Assembly: GCA_023428515.1 (NCBI GenBank)
Contig: JAEYXI010000543.1
Span: 1 to 8,480 of the forward strand
From: Pseudomonadota bacterium
GTDB lineage: Bacteria > Pseudomonadota > Alphaproteobacteria > Rhizobiales > Rhizobiaceae
Length of the DNA: 8,480 nucleotides
Reading direction: 5' to 3'
How positions within the stretch are numbered: position 1 is the first letter of the stretch; the number at the start of each line of letters is the position of its first letter. The translations under genes were made by a program, and so were the position numbers. Below the pieces are notes generated by a model. It did no database searches. It saw only the letters and a list, made by a program, of their open reading frames with translations, and was not told where the DNA came from. This document shows, in pieces, positions 1 through 6,843 of the stretch.

Positions 1-10
1 CGGAGTTTTT

Positions 11-16
11 TATAAG
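11..16 (+). promoter_or_regulatory. Possible -10 element for the ThDP enzyme gene
   Basis: The hexamer TATAAG lies 8 nt before the ATG at 25 and resembles a sigma-70 type -10 box. If real, transcription would start around 22-25, leaving almost no leader. The matching -35 region would fall outside the window, so it cannot be checked here. The only Shine-Dalgarno-like bases, GGAG at 2-5, lie 19 nt from the start, which is too far for normal use. This is a weak call from one hexamer. Confidence 0.25.
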
Positions 17-24
17 ACACACAC

Positions 25-1689
25 ATGAACACGGCCGGAAGCAGGACGGGCGGACAGTTGATCGTCGAAGCGCTCGAAGCCAACGGCGTCGAACGCATCT
101 TCTGCGTTCCCGGCGAATCCTATCTCGCCGTGCTGGACGCGCTGCACGACTCGCCGATCAAGACTGTCGTCTGCCGGCAGGAAGGCGGCGCGGCGATGAT
201 GGCCGATTGCGAGGGACGGCTTACCGGCAAGCCGGGCATCTGCTTCGTCACGCGCGGTCCGGGCGCCACCAACGCGTCGGCGGGCATCCATATCGCCAGG
301 CAGGATTCTAACCCGATGATCCTCTTCATCGGCCAGATCGCCGGCCACGCCAAAGAGCGCGAGGCCTTCCAGGAGGTCGACTACAAGCGCTTCTACGGCG
401 ATATCGCCAAATGGGTGGTCGAGATCGACAATGCCGCGCGCATCCCCGAACTCCTGACGCGTGCCTTCGCAGTGGCGACCTCGGGCCGTCCGGGGCCGGT
501 CGTCGTGTCGCTGCCCGAGGACATGCTGACCAGTGAAGTCGAGGCTCCAAACGCGCTGCCCTTTACGCCGGTCGAGACTTCGCCCGGCGAGCACGAGATG
601 CAGCAGTTGGAGGAGTTGCTGGAGAAGGCCGAGCGGCCCTTCGTCATTCTCGGCGGCACGCGCTGGAGCGAGGAGGCGGTCGGCCTGTTCCAGCGCTCGG
701 CCGAGAGTTGGGCGCTGCCGGTCGGCTGCTCCTTCCGCCGCCAGATGCTCTTCGACCATCTGCATCCCTGTTATGCGGGCGACGTCGGCATAGGGCCGAG
801 CCCGAAGCTGGCCGCGGCGATCAAGGAGGCCGACCTCGTTCTTCTGATCGGCGGCCGCATGGGCGAGATGCCGTCCTCCGACTACACGCTGCTGAAAAGC
901 CCCTACCCTGACCAGACGCTGGTGCATGTCCATCCGGACGCGTCCGAGCTCGGCCGCGTCTACCGGCCGACACTCGCCATCAACGCCACGCCGCATGCCT
1001 TCGTGAAAGCCTTTGCCGGACGCGGACCCAAGGCGCCACCGGCATGGGACGATCGCACAGCAGCGCTGCACGGCGCCTTCCTGCAATGGTCGACGCCGCC
1101 CGAAACAGGCCCCGGTTCGGTGCACATGGGACCGATCATGGACTATCTGGAAAAGGTGCTGCCGGAAGACGTCATCATCTGCAACGGCGCCGGTAACTTC
1201 GCCACCTGGATGCATCGCTTCCACCGTTTCCGCCGCTTCGCCACGCAGAGCGCGCCGACCTCGGGCTCGATGGGCTATGGCCTGCCGGCCGGCGTAGGCG
1301 CCAAGGAGGTCTTCCCCGAGCGCGAGGTGATCGTCTGGGCCGGCGACGGCGACTTCCTGATGCACGGGCAGGAGTTCGCGACAGCGGTTCAATACGACCT
1401 GCCGATCATCGTCGTGATCCTCAACAACGGCACCTACGGCACGATCCGCATGCATCAGGAGCGCGACTACCCCGGCCGCGTCTCCGGCACCGACCTCAAG
1501 AACCCGGACTTCGCCGCCTATGCCCGCGCGTTCGGCGGACATGGCGAGACAGTGTCGACGACCGAAGAGTTCGCGCCGGCTTTCGAGCGCGCGAGAAAGA
1601 GTGGCAAGCCAGCAATCATCGAGGTGAAACTCGACGCCGAAGCAATCACGCCGACGCGAACGCTGACGCAGATCCGCGAAGGCCGATAA
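25..1689 (+). CDS. Thiamine-diphosphate-dependent enzyme, acetolactate-synthase-like (IlvB/COG0028 superfamily)
   Basis: A 554-residue cytoplasmic enzyme with the usual three-domain ThDP layout and normal family length. The N-terminal PYR domain carries the PGE motif at 29-31 and the likely cofactor-activating glutamate E53 in RQEGGAA, followed by a TRGPGATNA stretch. The central domain (about 190-330) has the fold-typical ILGG and LLIGGRMGE segments. The C-terminal PP domain has SGSMGYGLPAG at 413-423 and the Mg/ThDP-binding motif running from G440-D441-G442 to N467-N468. Members cleave or condense 2-oxo acids, but the substrate cannot be read from the motifs. It need not be the biosynthetic acetolactate synthase, because no small regulatory subunit gene follows; the next gene is a META protein 5 nt away. 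The ATG at 25 fits the family N-terminus (GGQLIVEALEANGVERIF), although no good Shine-Dalgarno sequence precedes it. Confidence 0.9.
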   Translation: MNTAGSRTGGQLIVEALEANGVERIFCVPGESYLAVLDALHDSPIKTVVCRQEGGAAMMADCEGRLTGKPGICFVTRGPGATNASAGIHIARQDSNPMILFIGQIAGHAKEREAFQEVDYKRFYGDIAKWVVEIDNAARIPELLTRAFAVATSGRPGPVVVSLPEDMLTSEVEAPNALPFTPVETSPGEHEMQQLEELLEKAERPFVILGGTRWSEEAVGLFQRSAESWALPVGCSFRRQMLFDHLHPCYAGDVGIGPSPKLAAAIKEADLVLLIGGRMGEMPSSDYTLLKSPYPDQTLVHVHPDASELGRVYRPTLAINATPHAFVKAFAGRGPKAPPAWDDRTAALHGAFLQWSTPPETGPGSVHMGPIMDYLEKVLPEDVIICNGAGNFATWMHRFHRFRRFATQSAPTSGSMGYGLPAGVGAKEVFPEREVIVWAGDGDFLMHGQEFATAVQYDLPIIVVILNNGTYGTIRMHQERDYPGRVSGTDLKNPDFAAYARAFGGHGETVSTTEEFAPAFERARKSGKPAIIEVKLDAEAITPTRTLTQIREGR

Positions 1690-1694
1690 TCCTC

Positions 1695-2114
1695 ATGTCC
1701 GGGCCCCGCATCTCCCGCTTGGCCATTTTCTGGCTCGCGTCCGCCTTTTCACTAATGCCCGCGATCGCAGGCGGCATCGGCCTTGACGGCAAGTGGCTCG
1801 CCGAGGACATCAACGGCGGTGGCGTGATCGATCGGCTCCAGACCACGCTCGAAGTGTCGGCGGACGGGGCCGTGAGCGGCAGCGGCGGCTGCAACCGCTT
1901 CGCCGGGCAGGCCAAGATATCGAGCGAGTCGATCTCCTTCGGACCACTCGCCGCGACGGAAATGATGTGCCCGCCCGCCACGATGGATCAGGAGCACAAG
2001 TTCTTCGCCGCGCTCGGCAAGGTCGCCGGGTGGCGGATAGACCAAATGAGGCAGAAGCTGGTTCTCACGGACGCCGGCGGCAAGCCGATCGTGGTCTTCG
2101 CCCGGATGGACTGA
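1695..2114 (+). CDS. Exported META-domain (HslJ-like) protein
   Basis: A 139-residue protein with an N-terminal signal peptide: R5 and R8 are followed by a hydrophobic core at 9-24, with likely cleavage near AIA-GG (about residue 25). The rest is one META domain (about 30-137), shown by the GSGGCNRFAG motif at 62-71 and FGPLAATEMMCP at 82-93. C66 and C92 are the two conserved cysteines and may pair in the periplasm. META/HslJ proteins are small envelope proteins; E. coli HslJ is linked to heat shock and novobiocin resistance, but the biochemical role is unclear. The gene starts 5 nt after the ThDP enzyme stop, so the two are probably co-transcribed. A GAAGG at 1678-1682 inside the upstream gene is a distant possible ribosome site. 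No functional link to the upstream enzyme is evident. Confidence 0.88.
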   Translation: MSGPRISRLAIFWLASAFSLMPAIAGGIGLDGKWLAEDINGGGVIDRLQTTLEVSADGAVSGSGGCNRFAGQAKISSESISFGPLAATEMMCPPATMDQEHKFFAALGKVAGWRIDQMRQKLVLTDAGGKPIVVFARMD

Positions 2115-2125
2115 ACGGCGAAAGA

Positions 2126-2149
2126 AAAGGGGCGGTCGCCCGCCCCTTT
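2126..2149. terminator. Bidirectional hairpin terminator between convergent operons
   Basis: A perfect inverted repeat pairs AAAGGGGCGG (2126-2135) with CCGCCCCTTT (2140-2149) across a 4-nt loop. It sits in the 58-nt gap between the META gene stop (2114) and the binding-protein gene stop (2173). Read on the minus strand the stem is followed by TTTTCTTTCG, a reasonable U-rich tail. On the plus strand only three U residues end the stem. It probably serves both transcripts, more strongly the minus-strand operon. Confidence 0.8.
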
Positions 2150-2172
2150 CGCAGTCCGCAGAACCGCAAGCC

Positions 2173-3144
2173 TTACGGGATCGCCTTGTCCGTGATGACG
2201 GTGGTATAGCCGCCCTCGGCCGGCTTGGAGATGATCTTCTGGTCGAGCAGCGCCTGGGCGGTGCGGTCGTAGGCAGCCTGGATCAGCTTGCCGTCGGCAT
2301 TGTCCACCAGCTTGGCGACCTCGCCTACCATGCGCTTCTGGTGGTTCTCGTCCTGGCCGCCGTTGTCGACGACGATCTCGGCCGCCTCGTCGGGATTTTC
2401 GGTCGCATATTTCCAGCCCTTCATCGAAGCGCGGACGAACTTGACCATCTTCTCCTCGAAGGCCGGATCCTTGAGCTTGTCCTCCAGCACGTAGAGACCG
2501 TCCTCGAGCAGGTCATTGCCCATCTCGGTATAGTTGAAGACGACGAGGTCCTCCGGCTTGTAGCCGGCGTCGATCAACTGCCAGTACTCGTTGTAGGTCA
2601 TGACCGAAATGCAGTCGGCCTGCTTCTGGATCAGCGGCTGCACGTCGAAGCTCTGCTTGAGCACGGTGACGCCGTCCGCGCCACCCTCGGTCGGCAGGCC
2701 GATCTTGTTCATCCAGGCGTAGAACGGATATTCGTTGCCGAAGAACCAGACGCCGAGCGTCTTGCCCTTGAAATCGGCCTCGGTCTTGACCGGCCCGTCC
2801 TTCGGACAGACCATCTCCATGCCCGCCTTCTTGAAGGGCTGCGCAATGTTGATGAGTGGGACGCCCTTGTCGCGCGCCGCAAGACCCGCGGCCATCCAGG
2901 TCACGATGACGTCGGCGCCGCCGCCGGCGATCACCTGCTCCGGAGCGATATCCGGTCCGCCCGGCTTGATCTCGACGTCGAGGCCTTCCTCTTCGTAGAA
3001 ACCCTTGTCCTTGGCGACGTAGTAGCCAGCAAACTGGCCCTGCGTGACCCATTTCAGCTGTAGTGTCACCTTGTCGGCGGCAAGCGCCTGAAACGCGGCA
3101 AGCGACATGGCGCCCGCCAGCATGGAAACCATAAGCTTTTTCAT
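2173..3144 (-). CDS. ABC transporter substrate-binding protein, NMT1/THI5-like
   Basis: A 323-residue periplasmic binding protein, normal for the family. The signal peptide is clear: MKK, a hydrophobic core at 4-18, and a cleavage site after A20-L21-A22. The mature start holds the NMT1/THI5 signature: KWVTQGQFAGYYVAKDKGFY, then GLDVEIKPGGP. The fold serves importers of thiamine precursors, riboflavin, pyrimidines, taurine and other small organic molecules, so the ligand is not fixed by family. Co-transcription with an N-carbamoyl amidohydrolase and an omega-aminotransferase suggests a pyrimidine, hydantoin or related compound. It is the last gene of the minus-strand operon, 22 nt after a permease gene. 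The ATG at 3144 is chosen because AGAGGG lies 7 nt upstream and a good signal peptide follows. An in-frame ATG at 3177 would add 11 charged residues before the signal peptide and overlap the permease gene. Confidence 0.92.
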   Translation of the reverse strand: MKKLMVSMLAGAMSLAAFQALAADKVTLQLKWVTQGQFAGYYVAKDKGFYEEEGLDVEIKPGGPDIAPEQVIAGGGADVIVTWMAAGLAARDKGVPLINIAQPFKKAGMEMVCPKDGPVKTEADFKGKTLGVWFFGNEYPFYAWMNKIGLPTEGGADGVTVLKQSFDVQPLIQKQADCISVMTYNEYWQLIDAGYKPEDLVVFNYTEMGNDLLEDGLYVLEDKLKDPAFEEKMVKFVRASMKGWKYATENPDEAAEIVVDNGGQDENHQKRMVGEVAKLVDNADGKLIQAAYDRTAQALLDQKIISKPAEGGYTTVITDKAIP

Positions 3145-3151
3145 GTTCTTA

Positions 3152-3157
3152 CCCTCT
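3152..3157 (-). promoter_or_regulatory. Ribosome binding site of the binding-protein gene
   Basis: AGAGGG on the minus strand ends 7 nt before the ATG at 3144. It decides the start: the alternative ATG at 3177 would place the signal peptide internally. Confidence 0.7.
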
Positions 3158-3166
3158 GAAGTTCGT

Positions 3167-4321
3167 CTATCCACCACGGACGGACGGATGCCAAAACGTG
3201 GCCGCCCTTTCTGCGAGGGCGATCAAGCCATAGAAGACCGAACCGATAAGCGCCGCAACAGCGATTTCGGCCCAGACCATGTCGATGTTCATGCGGCCGA
3301 CCTCGGTCGAGATGCGGAAGCCCATGCCGACGACAGGCGTGCCGAAAAACTCGGCGACGATGGCGCCGATCAGCGCCAGCGTGGAGTTGATCTTCAGCGC
3401 ATTGAAGATGAAGGGCGCCGCGGCGGGCAGCCGGAGCTTCACGAGCGTCTGCCAATAGTTCGACGCGTAGGTGCGCATCAAGTCGCGCTCCATGTGGCCC
3501 GATGCCGTGAGCCCCGTCACCGTGTTCACCAGCATCGGGAAGAAGGTCATGATGGCGACGACCGCCGCCTTCGATTCCCAGCCGAAGCCGAACCACATCA
3601 CCATGATAGGCGCGACGCCGATGATCGGCAGCGCCGACACCATGTTGCCGATCGGCAGCAGCCCTCGCCCGAGGAATGCAACGCGGTCGGCGAGGATGGC
3701 GGTCAGGAAGCCTGCGCCGCAGCCGATGGCATAGCCGGCGATGACCGACTTGAAGATCGTCTGGTTGACGTCTGCGGCGAGGATGGGAAGCGAGCTTGCG
3801 ATGCGCGCGCCGATCGCGGAAGGCGGCGGCAGCAGGATGAAGGGGATGCCCGCGCCGCGCACGATCGCTTCCCAGATGATGAGTATCCAGACGCCGAAGA
3901 TGAAGGGGATGACGAGGCGCAGCAGCGCGCCGACCCAACGGTGCACGGACTTGAGGCCCGACAGGATGACCACGCATCGCCAGGCGAGCAGCGAGGCGGC
4001 CGCAAGCAGCAGGTAGTATGGCGCGTGCGCAGTTCCCTCGAAGCCGACTATGCCTGTCAGCAGCAGCCAAGCCGCGACATGCGCGCCGATGGCCAGCGCA
4101 GCCACGGCGGCAATTGGCGGGATCCGAAGCATCGAGATCGCGGCAGCGCCGAGGAGAAGGTCGAAGACGAAACTCCTGGTATTGAGAAAGGGATAGGCAA
4201 TTGTCGCGGCCGAGTTTGCCAGCGCGTCCATCTCAGGCTGTGTCATCGGCCCGAGCAGACCAGCCAGAACGCACAACAGAATCGCGCCGATAGCTTGCCA
4301 GGAGGGCGTGAACCACCTCAT
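3167..4321 (-). CDS. ABC transporter permease (BPD_transp_1) with a long hydrophobic N-terminal extension
   Basis: A 384-residue inner-membrane permease. The conserved binding-protein-dependent transport domain spans about 185-375. It includes the VSALPIIGVAPIMVMWFGFG segment (228-247) and the EAA-like cytoplasmic loop RTYASNYWQTLVKLRLPAAAP (283-303), which docks the ATPase. Related single-domain permeases usually have 250-300 residues. The surplus is the first ~130 residues, which contain about four hydrophobic stretches (near 9-25, 51-67, 68-90 and 101-121) before the usual first helix at about 133-151. Start: the ATG at 4321 overlaps the TGA of the preceding permease (ATGA), with GGGAG about 10 nt upstream, so translation is probably coupled. 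A longer open frame reaches 4591, but its added residues are arginine-rich shadow of the neighbouring gene. It is expected to heterodimerise with the permease encoded just before it. Confidence 0.92.
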   Translation of the reverse strand: MRWFTPSWQAIGAILLCVLAGLLGPMTQPEMDALANSAATIAYPFLNTRSFVFDLLLGAAAISMLRIPPIAAVAALAIGAHVAAWLLLTGIVGFEGTAHAPYYLLLAAASLLAWRCVVILSGLKSVHRWVGALLRLVIPFIFGVWILIIWEAIVRGAGIPFILLPPPSAIGARIASSLPILAADVNQTIFKSVIAGYAIGCGAGFLTAILADRVAFLGRGLLPIGNMVSALPIIGVAPIMVMWFGFGWESKAAVVAIMTFFPMLVNTVTGLTASGHMERDLMRTYASNYWQTLVKLRLPAAAPFIFNALKINSTLALIGAIVAEFFGTPVVGMGFRISTEVGRMNIDMVWAEIAVAALIGSVFYGLIALAERAATFWHPSVRGG

Positions 4322-5196
4322 GCGGGACGCGCTCCCATCGAGCGATCGACCAGACGCCCGAGAATGCCGACGACGGTCACCAGCAGCGCTGCGACGATGG
4401 AGCCCGCGACCAGCGCCGACCACATGTCGATGGTCTGGTTGTAGTAGGACGCAGACAACAGCTTTGCGCCGATGCCGGCGACCGCGCCGGTGGGCAGTTC
4501 CGCGACGATCGCGCCGACAAGGCTCGCGGCCACCGCTACCTTCATCGAGGCGAAGAGGAACGGCACGGACGCCGGCACGCGCAGCTTCCAAAACACCTGC
4601 GAGGCGCTGGCATTATAGGTGTGCATCAGGTCGAGATGCATGATCTCGGGCGAACGCAGGCCTTTCACCATGCCGACCGCAACCGGGAAGAAGGAGAGAT
4701 AGGTCGAGATCAGCGATTTGGGGATGAGCCCGGTGATGCCGACGGCTGCCAGCACCACGATGACCATTGGCGCGATAGCGAGGATCGGGATCGTCTGCGA
4801 TGCGATGATCCACGGCATCAGGCTGCGGTCGAGCGAGGTGAAGTGGACGATCCCGACCGCGATCGCGATGCCCAGCGCCGTCCCGAAGGCGAAGCCGAGC
4901 AGCGTCGAGGACAGCGTCACCCAGGCATTGTAGACGAGGCTGCGGTTGCTGGTGATTTTTCTGAGGAACGTGTTCTCGAAGAAATTCTGCGCCACCTGAT
5001 GCGGCGCGGGCATGGTGGGTTTCGGCTGCGACAGCGTCTTGCCGATGAACTCGATCGTGCCTGGTGCCTCGCCGGCGCGGCGATCGAGGTCGCGCTGGAA
5101 CGGCGCATTGAGCAGGACAGCTGCGACGTACCAGACGACAACCAGCCCGGCGAGGATGACGAGGACGGGGACGATCTTGTCGCGGAAGCGATCCAT
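4318..5196 (-). CDS. ABC transporter permease (BPD_transp_1)
   Basis: A 292-residue inner-membrane permease of standard length. A transmembrane helix at about 9-29 is followed by a soluble stretch (30-90), then the conserved transport domain (about 90-285). Landmarks are SQTIPILAIAPMVIVV (133-148) and the EAA-like loop HTYNASASQVFWKLRVPASVP (192-212), which contacts the ATPase. It resembles the neighbouring permease across this core, so the two probably form a heterodimeric channel. Its start lies 9 nt after the ATPase stop, and GAGG overlaps that stop codon, 7 nt before the ATG at 5196. A TTG immediately upstream (5199) would add one residue but leaves too short a spacing. The stop codon overlaps the next permease start as ATGA. 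Confidence 0.93.
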   Translation of the reverse strand: MDRFRDKIVPVLVILAGLVVVWYVAAVLLNAPFQRDLDRRAGEAPGTIEFIGKTLSQPKPTMPAPHQVAQNFFENTFLRKITSNRSLVYNAWVTLSSTLLGFAFGTALGIAIAVGIVHFTSLDRSLMPWIIASQTIPILAIAPMVIVVLAAVGITGLIPKSLISTYLSFFPVAVGMVKGLRSPEIMHLDLMHTYNASASQVFWKLRVPASVPFLFASMKVAVAASLVGAIVAELPTGAVAGIGAKLLSASYYNQTIDMWSALVAGSIVAALLVTVVGILGRLVDRSMGARPA

Positions 5197-5205
5197 CAAG
5201 CCGCC

Positions 5206-6015
5206 TCAATCCTCATAGCTGTGACCGGCATGCAGGCCGTCGCGGACGCGATGTGCGATGGCAAGGAACTCGGCGCTCTCGCGGATGTGCAGCGGGCGCT
5301 CCCTAGGCAAAGTCGATTCGATGACATCGGTGACGCGGCCAGGCCGCGGCGACATGACGACGATGCGCGTCGAGAGATAGACAGCCTCGGGGATCGAATG
5401 GGTCACGAAGCAGATCGTCTTGTTCGTCCGCGCCCAGAGTTCGAGCAACTGCTTGTTCAGGTGGTCGCGCACGATCTCGTCGAGCGCACCGAACGGCTCG
5501 TCCATCAGAAGCAGGTCGGCATCGAAGGCGAGCGCGCGGGCGATGGAGGCGCGCTGCTGCATGCCGCCCGAAAGCTGCCACGGGTATTTGTTCTCGAAGC
5601 CGGTGAGGTTGACCAGATCCATCACGCGTGCAATGCGCGCGTTCCGGTCGGCGGCAGGAACGCCCATGATCTCCAGCGGCAGCGCGATATTCTTGTCGAT
5701 CGTGCGCCATGGGAAGAGTGCCGCAGCCTGGAATACATAGCCATAGGCGCGCTTCTCGCGGGCCTGCTCGGGCGTCATGCCGTTGACCGAGATCGTGCCC
5801 TCGGTCGGCTTCTCGAGGTCGGCGATGACGCGCAGGAAGGTGGTCTTGCCGCAACCCGACGGCCCGATGAAGGAGACGAACTCGCCCTTGCCGATGGTCA
5901 GGTCGACATCGGTCAGCGCCTGCACCGGCCCGTCGCTGGTCTGGAACGTCAGGCCGAGATTTCTGGCTTCGACGACGGACGTTGCGGTCCGCGTCGTGGC
6001 TTCCTTCACCGTCAT
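5206..6015 (-). CDS. ABC transporter ATP-binding protein
   Basis: A 269-residue cytoplasmic ATPase of the nitrate/sulfonate/taurine-type importer group. All nucleotide-binding motifs are intact: Walker A GPSGCGKT (51-58), Q-loop Q96 in VFQ, signature LSGGMQQR (148-155), Walker B LLLMDEP (168-174) with catalytic E173, D-loop GALD (176-179) and switch H206. It should power import through the two permeases encoded immediately downstream. The ATG at 6015 overlaps the stop of the upstream secreted-protein gene as ATGA, which favours this start. An in-frame ATG at 6039 would add eight residues and lengthen the overlap; it cannot be excluded, but the ATGA arrangement recurs at two other junctions of the operon. 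There is no C-terminal regulatory domain. Confidence 0.95.
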   Translation of the reverse strand: MTVKEATTRTATSVVEARNLGLTFQTSDGPVQALTDVDLTIGKGEFVSFIGPSGCGKTTFLRVIADLEKPTEGTISVNGMTPEQAREKRAYGYVFQAAALFPWRTIDKNIALPLEIMGVPAADRNARIARVMDLVNLTGFENKYPWQLSGGMQQRASIARALAFDADLLLMDEPFGALDEIVRDHLNKQLLELWARTNKTICFVTHSIPEAVYLSTRIVVMSPRPGRVTDVIESTLPRERPLHIRESAEFLAIAHRVRDGLHAGHSYED

Positions 6016-6389
6016 GGACACCGCCCAGCCTTGCCCCACATCGCACCATCTTCGTCGAAGACGAGGTAGGCGTCCACGCCGTCAGGAGCTTTTTGCACAC
6101 GCATCAGTCCGAGCGTGGTCGCCTCATCGCCCTCGTGGCCGCAGGTGACGATAGCTACCTGGCTGTCAGCCTCGGCCGGAAAAATCTGGACGAAGGAACA
6201 CTGCGTGACCTGGGTGGTGACGTACTGCCGCGTCAGGAACAGGATTTCCGCTTCGCCGTACTCGTTCGTCTTGGCGAAGCGGCAGCCCGCTTCGTCACCA
6301 TAGTTGCCGGGGATGTTCAGTTCGGCAGCCGACGCACCCGCTGACAGGCAGGAAGCCAGGAGGGCGAGCAAGCAGCGATGCAAGCTCAT
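6012..6389 (-). CDS. Small secreted four-cysteine protein of unknown function
   Basis: A 125-residue protein with no function I can assign. Visible features: an N-terminal signal (R5, hydrophobic 6-17) with likely signal peptidase I cleavage after ASA at 19-21; a mature domain with four cysteines (C36, C64, C83, C124), compatible with two disulfides; and a GNYGDEAGC opening and TCGHEGDE segment. The pattern resembles small hypothetical periplasmic proteins I recall from other Rhizobiales. L11-A12-S13-C14 also fits a minimal lipobox, so a lipoprotein is possible though less likely, given the very short hydrophobic run before it. Both ends overlap neighbours as ATGA: its start overlaps the Nudix stop and its stop overlaps the ATPase start. 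It is therefore firmly part of the operon. A role in the periplasm beside the importer is inference. Confidence 0.8.
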   Translation of the reverse strand: MSLHRCLLALLASCLSAGASAAELNIPGNYGDEAGCRFAKTNEYGEAEILFLTRQYVTTQVTQCSFVQIFPAEADSQVAIVTCGHEGDEATTLGLMRVQKAPDGVDAYLVFDEDGAMWGKAGRCP

Positions 6390-6841
6390 GCGCTATCCAA
6401 CATGTTTCGGCGTCCATCGCCCGGCTCGCGATTCGCGAGTTCCCCGGCGAGCGGCAAAAGGAAGTCCCGCGTCAGTTCGGCAAGCGGAAGATCGATCGCC
6501 GAGCGCGGGTCGATCCAGCGATACTCCTCGATCTCCGCCGAGATGGTTATCGGACCGTCATGACGGAAGGCGAAGACATGCGCCTCGACGGTGCGGCCTG
6601 GCTCGTGCGCGGCAGGCGCTCGGAAGACACCATGCTCGGACACCGGCTGCTCACTTGGCAAGGCGAGCATAATCTCTTCACGCAACTCGCGCCTCAAGGC
6701 CGCCAGCGGCGTCTCCCCGCTGTCGATCTTGCCGCCTGGCTGCATGAATTTCCGAGTGCCGCGCTTGCGCACGGAAAGCATCTCGCCGCGGGAATTGAGG
6801 ATGATGGCGGCTGCGATGACGATCGGATCGCGCCCCTCCAT
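6386..6841 (-). CDS. Nudix hydrolase
   Basis: A 151-residue cytoplasmic protein that is essentially one Nudix domain. The Nudix box begins at G37: G37-x5-E43-x7-R51-E52-L53-x-E55-E56-x-M58-L59. The metal-binding REx2EE core is present, but the usual glycine near the box end is M58. Nudix enzymes split nucleoside diphosphates linked to another group; the substrate is not predictable here. The size and FMQPGGKIDSGE context recall small MutT-like housecleaning enzymes. The ATG at 6841 lies 2 nt after the amidohydrolase stop, with GGAG 5 nt upstream inside that gene. A GTG at 6847 that overlaps the stop (GTGA) is a weaker alternative and would add two residues. A longer frame to 6964 is arginine-rich shadow of the amidohydrolase gene. 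Its place among pyrimidine-catabolic genes is suggestive but not explained. Confidence 0.9.
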   Translation of the reverse strand: MEGRDPIVIAAAIILNSRGEMLSVRKRGTRKFMQPGGKIDSGETPLAALRRELREEIMLALPSEQPVSEHGVFRAPAAHEPGRTVEAHVFAFRHDGPITISAEIEEYRWIDPRSAIDLPLAELTRDFLLPLAGELANREPGDGRRNMLDSA

Positions 6842-6843
6842 CG

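Noticed and set aside
10..1542. A 510-codon open frame antisense to the ThDP enzyme gene.
   Set aside because: It is rich in Arg, Ala, Gly, Asp and His, shows no family motif, and mirrors a gene with clear catalytic motifs. Such long shadows are normal in GC-rich coding DNA.
25..1689. Naming the ThDP enzyme as biosynthetic acetolactate synthase (ilvB).
   Set aside because: The superfamily motifs are shared by many enzymes, there is no ilvH-type subunit gene next to it, and the PGE motif differs from the PGG I recall in acetolactate synthases.
3107..4444. A 445-codon plus-strand open frame opposite the permease and binding-protein genes.
   Set aside because: Highly charged low-complexity translation with no recognisable domain; it is the complement of a clear permease.
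3167..4591. Longer 474-codon version of the distal permease.
   Set aside because: The extra 90 residues overlap the other permease gene, are arginine-rich and non-membrane-like, while the ATG at 4321 has an ATGA overlap and a ribosome site.
4621..6069. A 482-codon plus-strand open frame opposite permease and ATPase genes.
   Set aside because: It spans three real minus-strand genes, is rich in Asp and Arg, and has no domain motif. The minus strand shows intact ABC motifs.
6342..6356. Lipobox LASC in the small secreted protein.
   Set aside because: The hydrophobic stretch before C14 is very short, and a good signal peptidase I site (ASA, 19-21) follows; kept only as an alternative.
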